Assembly (NCBI RefSeq): GCF_007989805.1
Contig: NZ_BJUB01000011.1
Location: 118,077 to 182,076 of the forward strand
Origin: Cellulomonas xylanilytica
Lineage (GTDB): Bacteria > Actinomycetota > Actinomycetes > Actinomycetales > Cellulomonadaceae
Direction: 5' to 3'
DNA: 64,000 nt
Below the pieces are notes generated by a model that ran no database searches, was not told where the DNA came from, and saw nothing but the letters and a program-made list of their open reading frames with translations. Numbering within the stretch: the first letter of the stretch is position 1; the number at the start of each line of letters is the position of its first letter. The position numbers and the translations under genes were made by a program. Below, piece after piece: positions 59,941-64,000 of the stretch.

Positions 59941-60837
59941 ATGTCGCCTGACCAGCTCACGTTCGACAACCCCGTCGAGCGCCACGCCCACATCAAGCCG
60001 CACGCCTCGTGGCAGCCGCTGCCGGGCCTCGACGCGGAGCTCGACCCGAAGGCCGACCACGGCGAGACCAGCTACCGCGGGACCGGCCGCCTGCCGGGCC
60101 GGAAGGCGCTGATCACCGGCGGCGACTCGGGCATCGGCGCGGCGGTGGCCATCGCGTTCGCGCGGGAGGGTGCAGACGTGGCGCTGAGCTACCTGCCGGA
60201 GGAGCAGGTGGACGCGGAGGCCATCGCGGACCTCGTGCGCGCGGAGGGCCGGACGGCGGTCCTGCTGCCGGGCGACATCCGGGACCGGGAGTTCTGCCGG
60301 ACTCTGGTCGCCGACGCGGTGGAGGGCCTCGGTGGGCTGGACATCCTGGTGAACAACGCGGCGCACCAGGTGTACCACCAGACGTTCGACCAGCTGGACG
60401 AGGCGGACCTGGACCGCACCATCCAGACGAACCTGTACGCGATGTTCTGGATCACGCGCGACGCGCTGGAGCACCTGGGGCCGGGGTCGACGATCATCAA
60501 CAGCACGTCGGTCCAGGGGTACAACCCGTCGCCGATGATCATCAACTACGCGTCGACCAAGTTCGGGATCATCGGCTTCACCAAGGCGCTGGCCGCCGAC
60601 CTGGCGCCGCGCGGGATCCGCGTGAACGCCGTCGCGCCGGGGCCGGTGTGGACGCCGTTGCAGGTCTCCGACGGGCAGCCGACCGACAAGCTGAACGGCT
60701 TCGGGGAGTCGTCGTGGCTGGGCCGGACGAGCCAGCCGGTCGAGCAGGCGCCCGCGTACGTGTTCCTCGCGTCGCCGGAGTCGAGCTTCGTCGTCGGCGA
60801 GGTCATCAACGTCAACGGCGGGGCGAACGTGCCCTGA
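59941..60837 (+). CDS. Short-chain dehydrogenase/reductase
   Basis: This 298-residue SDR is of the YhdF/YghA-like type. The cofactor motif is ALITGGDSGIGAAVA; NNAAHQVYHQTF and the catalytic Tyr-x-x-x-Lys in INYASTKFGIIGF follow, and the end is GEVINVNGG. The extra N-terminal 40 residues (FDNPVERHAHIKP, LPGLDAELDPKADHGETSYRG) are usual in this subgroup. ATG 59941 has GGAGGAG 6 bases upstream; ATG 59935 would be too close to it. The substrate is not defined. Confidence 0.9.
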   Translation: MSPDQLTFDNPVERHAHIKPHASWQPLPGLDAELDPKADHGETSYRGTGRLPGRKALITGGDSGIGAAVAIAFAREGADVALSYLPEEQVDAEAIADLVRAEGRTAVLLPGDIRDREFCRTLVADAVEGLGGLDILVNNAAHQVYHQTFDQLDEADLDRTIQTNLYAMFWITRDALEHLGPGSTIINSTSVQGYNPSPMIINYASTKFGIIGFTKALAADLAPRGIRVNAVAPGPVWTPLQVSDGQPTDKLNGFGESSWLGRTSQPVEQAPAYVFLASPESSFVVGEVINVNGGANVP

Positions 60838-60846
60838 GCGGTCCGC

Positions 60847-61614
60847 TCAGAAGAACGGCCACGGGAACGCGGGCATGTCGCCGGACGGTCCGGGGAAGAC
60901 CGCCGTGCGGAGCAGTCGCTCGCAGCGGGTCGTGAGCGCATCGAGCTCGTCGTCGTCGAGAAGCCCGGCGAGGCGCTGACCGAGGTCGCCGTTCACGGCT
61001 GCGCGCACGCGGTCGACGCCGGCCACCTCGTCGTCGGTCAGCGGCTCGCCGCGCCAGCCCCACAGCACCGTCCGCAGCTTGTGCTCGACGTGGAAGCTCA
61101 CGCCGTGGTCGACGCCGTAGCGGTGGCCGGCCTGCGTCGGGAGGATGTGGCCGCCCTTGCGGTCCGCGTTGTTGATGACGACGTCGAAGACGGCCATGCG
61201 GCGCAGCGTGGAGGAGTCCTCGTGGATGAGGGTGACCGGCTCGTCGTCCTCGTCGACCCCCCGGAAGACGGCACGCCACCCCTGCCGGGGAACGTCCGCG
61301 ACGACGTTCACGGGATCCTGCTCGGCGTCGGGCTGCTGCCAGAGCTGCACCATCCCCGGGCCGAGCGGACCGTCGCGCAGGATCGTGCGCGGCACCACGT
61401 CCCAGTCGAACGCCTCCGAGACGAGGTAGGCGGCCGCCTCGCGGTTCGCCAGGGTGCCGTCAGGGAAGTCCCACAGGGGCCGTTCGCCCGCGACCGGCTT
61501 GTAGACGACGCTGACACCGTCGACCGTGGCGAGGAAGGTCGCGTTGGAGGCGACCGTGATGCGGCCGACGACCTCGAGCTCACCGCCGACGAGGTCCACC
61601 TCGTCGGCTGTCAC
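60847..61614 (-). CDS. SCO1664-family protein
   Basis: This 255-residue protein is of the actinobacterial SCO1664 family, which has a PI3/4-kinase-like fold: ATFLATVDGVSVVYKPVAGERPLWDFPDG, AAYLVSEAFDWDVVP, and the active-site-like VFDVVINNADRKGGHILP (Asp/Asn). GTG 61614 overlaps the DUF3090 stop. It is part of the conserved trio with DUF3090 and MSMEG_4193-type phosphatase; function is unproven. In Streptomyces coelicolor the trio is followed by mshC, but here it is not. Confidence 0.9.
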   Translation of the reverse strand: MTADEVDLVGGELEVVGRITVASNATFLATVDGVSVVYKPVAGERPLWDFPDGTLANREAAAYLVSEAFDWDVVPRTILRDGPLGPGMVQLWQQPDAEQDPVNVVADVPRQGWRAVFRGVDEDDEPVTLIHEDSSTLRRMAVFDVVINNADRKGGHILPTQAGHRYGVDHGVSFHVEHKLRTVLWGWRGEPLTDDEVAGVDRVRAAVNGDLGQRLAGLLDDDELDALTTRCERLLRTAVFPGPSGDMPAFPWPFF

Positions 61615-62141
61615 GGAGTGAGGTCGTCGCACACGTGGCCGTCGTCCGCCATGGGCTGGCCGCAGCGCGGGCACAGCGGCCTGCCGGACCGGACGACCTG
61701 CCGGGTGCGCTCCACGAACGCGCGCGCGGTGCCGACCGGCATCCGGAGCACGAGGGTCTCGCTCGGCTCGGCCGCCTCGTCCTCGGTGTCCTCCAGCGGG
61801 AACGCCTCGACGATGACCTGCGCGGTCGCCGGGTCCCAGCCCAGGCGCAGGAGCCCCGTGCGGAACTGCTCCTCGACGGGCTGGTCGAGCGGCTCGTTGT
61901 CGACGAGCTCGTCGGGCGTGGTGGACGGGACGCTGAACCGGTTGCCCTCGTCGGCCATGAGCGCGTCGAGGATCTCGTCGATCTTGTCGGCGAGCACCGC
62001 GGACTGCTCCTTCTCCAGCGCGACGCTGGTGCTCCGGGCGCCGTCGCGGACCTGCAGGTAGAAGGTGCGGGATCCGGGGCTGCCGACCGTCCCGACGACG
62101 ACGCGGTCGGGCCAGTCGAACTGGTGAACAAGTGCCGGCAT
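61611..62141 (-). CDS. DUF3090 protein
   Basis: This 176-residue protein is typical of DUF3090: HQFDWPDRVVVGTVGSPGSRTFYLQVRDG at the start and a zinc-ribbon-like end CPRCGQPMADDGHVCDDL (CxxC...C). The ATG 62141 fits the family start MPALVHQF; GTG 62150 overlapping the upstream stop is possible. It is the middle gene of the trio. Function is unknown. Confidence 0.92.
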   Translation of the reverse strand: MPALVHQFDWPDRVVVGTVGSPGSRTFYLQVRDGARSTSVALEKEQSAVLADKIDEILDALMADEGNRFSVPSTTPDELVDNEPLDQPVEEQFRTGLLRLGWDPATAQVIVEAFPLEDTEDEAAEPSETLVLRMPVGTARAFVERTRQVVRSGRPLCPRCGQPMADDGHVCDDLTP

Positions 62142-62146
62142 GCCTG

Positions 62147-62833
62147 TCACCTTACGAGGGGCCCCGCGCCGCCGCCGACCGGTGCGTCACCGACCGGACC
62201 GGCCGCCCGCAGCCACGACAGGTCGCCGGAGTCGGTGTTGGTCGCCACCACCTCCGGGCGGGTGGTCCCGTACCGGACGATCGAGACGGATCCCGGGTTG
62301 ACCGTGATGCGCTGGAACAGGTCGAGGTGCATCCCAAGGGCGTCGGCGAGGACGGACTTGATGATGTCGCCGTGCGTGACGGCCACCCAGACCGCCCCGG
62401 TGCCGTGCTCCGCCTCGACGGCCGCGTCGTGCCGTCGGATCGCCTCGACCGCTCGTGCCTGCATGCCGGCGAGCGACTCGCCGCCGGGGAACACGGCCTG
62501 CGACGGCTGCGTCTGCACCACGGACCACAGCGGTTCCTTGGCGAGCTCCTTGAGGGGCCGGCCCTGCCACTCGCCGTAGTCGCACTCGACGATGCCGGGC
62601 TCCAACCCGACCGGGACGGAGCCGGGAGCGGCGACGATCTCGGCCGTCTGTAGGCACCGCTCCAGCGGGCTCGACAGCACCGACACCAGCGGCACCGCGG
62701 CGAGGCGTTCGGCTGCGCGCGCGGCCTGCTCCCGCCCGACCTCGTCGAGGTCGACGCCGGGAGATCGCCCGGTCAGGATCCCGGCGACGTTCGCCGTGCT
62801 GCGACCGTGCCGGACGAGGATGACTGTGGCCAT
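62147..62833 (-). CDS. Histidine phosphatase (MSMEG_4193-type)
   Basis: This 228-residue protein is of the phosphoglycerate-mutase-like superfamily. It has the catalytic RHG in VILVRHGRSTANVAGILTGR, the second-box Glu-Tyr in ECDYGEWQGRPLKEL and the second histidine in VWVAVTHGDIIKSVLAD. It is the first gene of the trio MSMEG_4193-DUF3090-SCO1664. The true substrate is unknown; the trio is widely conserved in actinobacteria. Confidence 0.93.
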   Translation of the reverse strand: MATVILVRHGRSTANVAGILTGRSPGVDLDEVGREQAARAAERLAAVPLVSVLSSPLERCLQTAEIVAAPGSVPVGLEPGIVECDYGEWQGRPLKELAKEPLWSVVQTQPSQAVFPGGESLAGMQARAVEAIRRHDAAVEAEHGTGAVWVAVTHGDIIKSVLADALGMHLDLFQRITVNPGSVSIVRYGTTRPEVVATNTDSGDLSWLRAAGPVGDAPVGGGAGPLVR

Positions 62834-62852
62834 GCCCGGAGCCTAGGCACGC

Positions 62853-62884
62853 GGCAGCCGCACTGGTGACCCAGTGCGGCTGCC
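62853..62884. terminator. Strong terminator hairpin between HEAT gene and phosphatase
   Basis: A perfect 14-bp inverted repeat (62853-62866 with 62871-62884, loop TGAC) lies 12 bases past the stop of the leftward HEAT-repeat gene. It would end that transcript before the phosphatase promoter. Confidence 0.8.
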
Positions 62885-62896
62885 CACCCAGAAGGC

Positions 62897-63337
62897 TCAG
62901 CCCGGACCGAGCTCCCGGGCCAGGTCGCGGACGTCCGGGTCGTCGTCCTCGTCGGCGACCTTGCGCAGCGATGCCCGGAGGTCACCGCCGAGCGAGCCCA
63001 CCGACTTCACCGCGCGCGCCCGGATCCCTGCGTCCGGGTCGGCCAGCAGCCGGTCGGCGATCGCCGACGCCCGGTCCTGCGTCAAGGACGCCAGCGAGGC
63101 GGCGGCCGAGGCCCGGACGACGTCGTGCCGGCTCCGGGCAGCGAGATCCACCACCCGCTCCGAGCCCTCGGCGTCGATCAGGCCGGCCAGGTAGGCCGCC
63201 TTGGGTGCGATCCGTGGATCGTCCTCGGCGACCAGGGCCTCGAGGTCGTCGATCGCGTCCGGTCCTGCCTCGGCGGCGAGAGCGGGATAGTTCAGCTCGT
63301 CCCTGTCGAGGGCCTTGCGGAGTTCGTCGCGTTCCAT
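62897..63337 (-). CDS. HEAT-repeat protein
   Basis: This 146-residue protein is made of short helical repeats: AIDDLEALVAEDDPRIAPKAAYLAGLI, VVDLAARSRHDVVRASAAASLASL, IADRLLADPDAGIRARAVKSVGSL and LRKVADEDDDPDVRDLARELG. These are HEAT/PBS-lyase-type repeats that bind other proteins. ATG 63337 is preceded by GGAGG. It lies 8 bases after the protease gene's stop, so the two are probably co-transcribed; a specific chaperone role is conceivable but not shown. Confidence 0.85.
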   Translation of the reverse strand: MERDELRKALDRDELNYPALAAEAGPDAIDDLEALVAEDDPRIAPKAAYLAGLIDAEGSERVVDLAARSRHDVVRASAAASLASLTQDRASAIADRLLADPDAGIRARAVKSVGSLGGDLRASLRKVADEDDDPDVRDLARELGPG

Positions 63338-63345
63338 GATGCCTC

Positions 63346-64000
63346 CTACCGAACCAAGCGGTGCGCGAGCATGGTGTCGATCTCGGACTGTGCCAGGTCG
63401 GGCGGCGGGTTCGTGATGTTCCACGTGCCCCCACCCATCATCAACCGGTCGGTCGGCCCCACGTGCGGGAGCCCCAGCACGTGACCTGCCTCGTGACCGA
63501 GCGTCCACGGTGACGCCACCGACGTGACGACCGCGCTCCACTGGGTACCCGCATGAGCGGCGCACCCGTTGAGCGGGGGAACCGTCGAGCGGACGAAGTA
63601 GACGCAGAGGTCGTCGGCGCCGGCGTTGTTGCGGTTGGCGAACAGCTGGTTCTGCTCCGTCGTGGTGGAGCCCCGGGTGCAGCCGCCGACGTCGAGGTCG
63701 GTCAGCAGCGGGAGGTTGAGCGTCTCCGTGCTGGCGACGACCACGTCGATGCCCGCCGACCGGTACACGTCGACCATGCTCTGGATCATCTGCGCACGGC
63801 TCACGCTCGTCGGCTCGGTGAGGAGCTTGACGTGCACGCGCAGCTGCTCGGTCGGCTGCCACCAGGTGGAGTAGATGCGTCCGTCGGTGCCGGTGACGAA
63901 CAGGTCCAGGTGGTCGGGATAGCGGGCCACCACGTCGATGGGCGACGCGAGAGCCGCCGCGCCCCCCGACACGTTGAACCAGCCGCCCCAGCCGGAGGCC
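63346..64000 (-). CDS. Metzincin-type zinc metalloprotease with lectin-like repeat (5' part outside)
   Basis: This is the C-terminal 218 residues of a larger secreted protein; the frame is open at base 64000. At the window edge it reads GWGGWFNVSGG and IDVVARYPDHLDLFVTGTDGRIYSTWW, a PLL-like beta-propeller lectin blade. The protease domain follows with LGHEAGHVLGLPHVG (HExxHxxGxxH) and the Met-turn segment RLMMGGG. Two Cys pairs may form disulfides (GGCTRG, DLCVYF, NGCAAH). The upstream part probably contains more propeller blades and a signal peptide. It is likely a secreted hydrolase that binds glycans. Confidence 0.85.
   Translation of the reverse strand, partial: ASGWGGWFNVSGGAAALASPIDVVARYPDHLDLFVTGTDGRIYSTWWQPTEQLRVHVKLLTEPTSVSRAQMIQSMVDVYRSAGIDVVVASTETLNLPLLTDLDVGGCTRGSTTTEQNQLFANRNNAGADDLCVYFVRSTVPPLNGCAAHAGTQWSAVVTSVASPWTLGHEAGHVLGLPHVGPTDRLMMGGGTWNITNPPPDLAQSEIDTMLAHRLVR

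Overview
The window is high-GC DNA with dense, same-strand gene strings, many GTG starts and many 4-base ATGA/GTGA stop-start overlaps. Gene content points to an actinobacterium of the order Micrococcales, probably close to Cellulomonas: a fused 2-oxoglutarate decarboxylase/dehydrogenase (Kgd type), actinobacterial Tad pilus genes, prfB-ftsE-ftsX-smpB, a tmRNA whose tag ends ALAA, and the MSMEG_4193/DUF3090/SCO1664 trio. The genus is inferred from gene content, not from a database match.

Layout. 0-0.6 kb: 3' end of pilT. 0.7-2.1 kb: DUF4097 protein plus PadR regulator behind a repeat-rich promoter. 2.1-4.1 kb: GDSL-type hydrolase, a tiny membrane protein and a GlxA/AraC-type regulator. 4.1-8 kb: kgd. 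8.2-11.8 kb: ABC-2 exporter and an OmpR-type two-component system. 12-14.5 kb: two CNNM/CorC-like cation transport proteins behind a structured leader. 14.7-17.4 kb: VanY-type carboxypeptidase, aldose epimerase and a small surface protein.

17.6-27.0 kb is the most unusual part, a compact divergent biosynthetic cluster. Leftward it encodes a BtaA/DUF3419-like aminocarboxypropyl transferase, a carrier protein, a truncated class II aminoacyl-tRNA-synthetase homologue of the amino acid:[carrier protein] ligase type, a short P450 lacking the K-helix glutamate, an MBL-fold hydrolase, a FemAB/BioF2-like GNAT protein and an ATP-grasp ligase. Rightward it encodes a second ATP-grasp ligase and an MFS exporter. 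No NRPS or PKS module is present. Inference: an amino acid is loaded on the carrier protein by the synthetase-like ligase, oxidised by the P450, released or transferred, joined to partners by ATP-grasp and GNAT enzymes and exported. Two tiny ORFs flank the divergent promoter and might be coupling ORFs or peptide substrates.

27.2-32.0 kb: Tad (Flp) pilus operon. 32.0-33.2 kb: prfB. 33.8-38.5 kb: xylose-type ABC transporter with a ROK regulator and several palindromic operators upstream. 38.6-43.9 kb: ftsE, ftsX, an EnvC-like M23 peptidase, smpB and a DUF2207 membrane protein. 43.9-45.4 kb: three small genes that look like orphan toxin-immunity genes. 45.5-47.9 kb: LigC-type DNA ligase and an HtrA-like protease. 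48.0-48.4 kb: tmRNA (ssrA).

48.4-54.4 kb is an island beside the 3' end of the tmRNA. It holds a decayed tyrosine integrase, a PD-(D/E)XK-like nuclease, a candidate restriction enzyme divergent from a C5-cytosine methyltransferase, and a Vsr mismatch endonuclease. 54.5-64 kb returns to chromosomal genes: RsmC-like methyltransferase, MoxR-type AAA+ ATPase with a VWA partner, DUF3253, a short-chain dehydrogenase, the SCO1664/DUF3090/MSMEG_4193 trio, a HEAT-repeat protein and the C-terminal part of a secreted metzincin protease.
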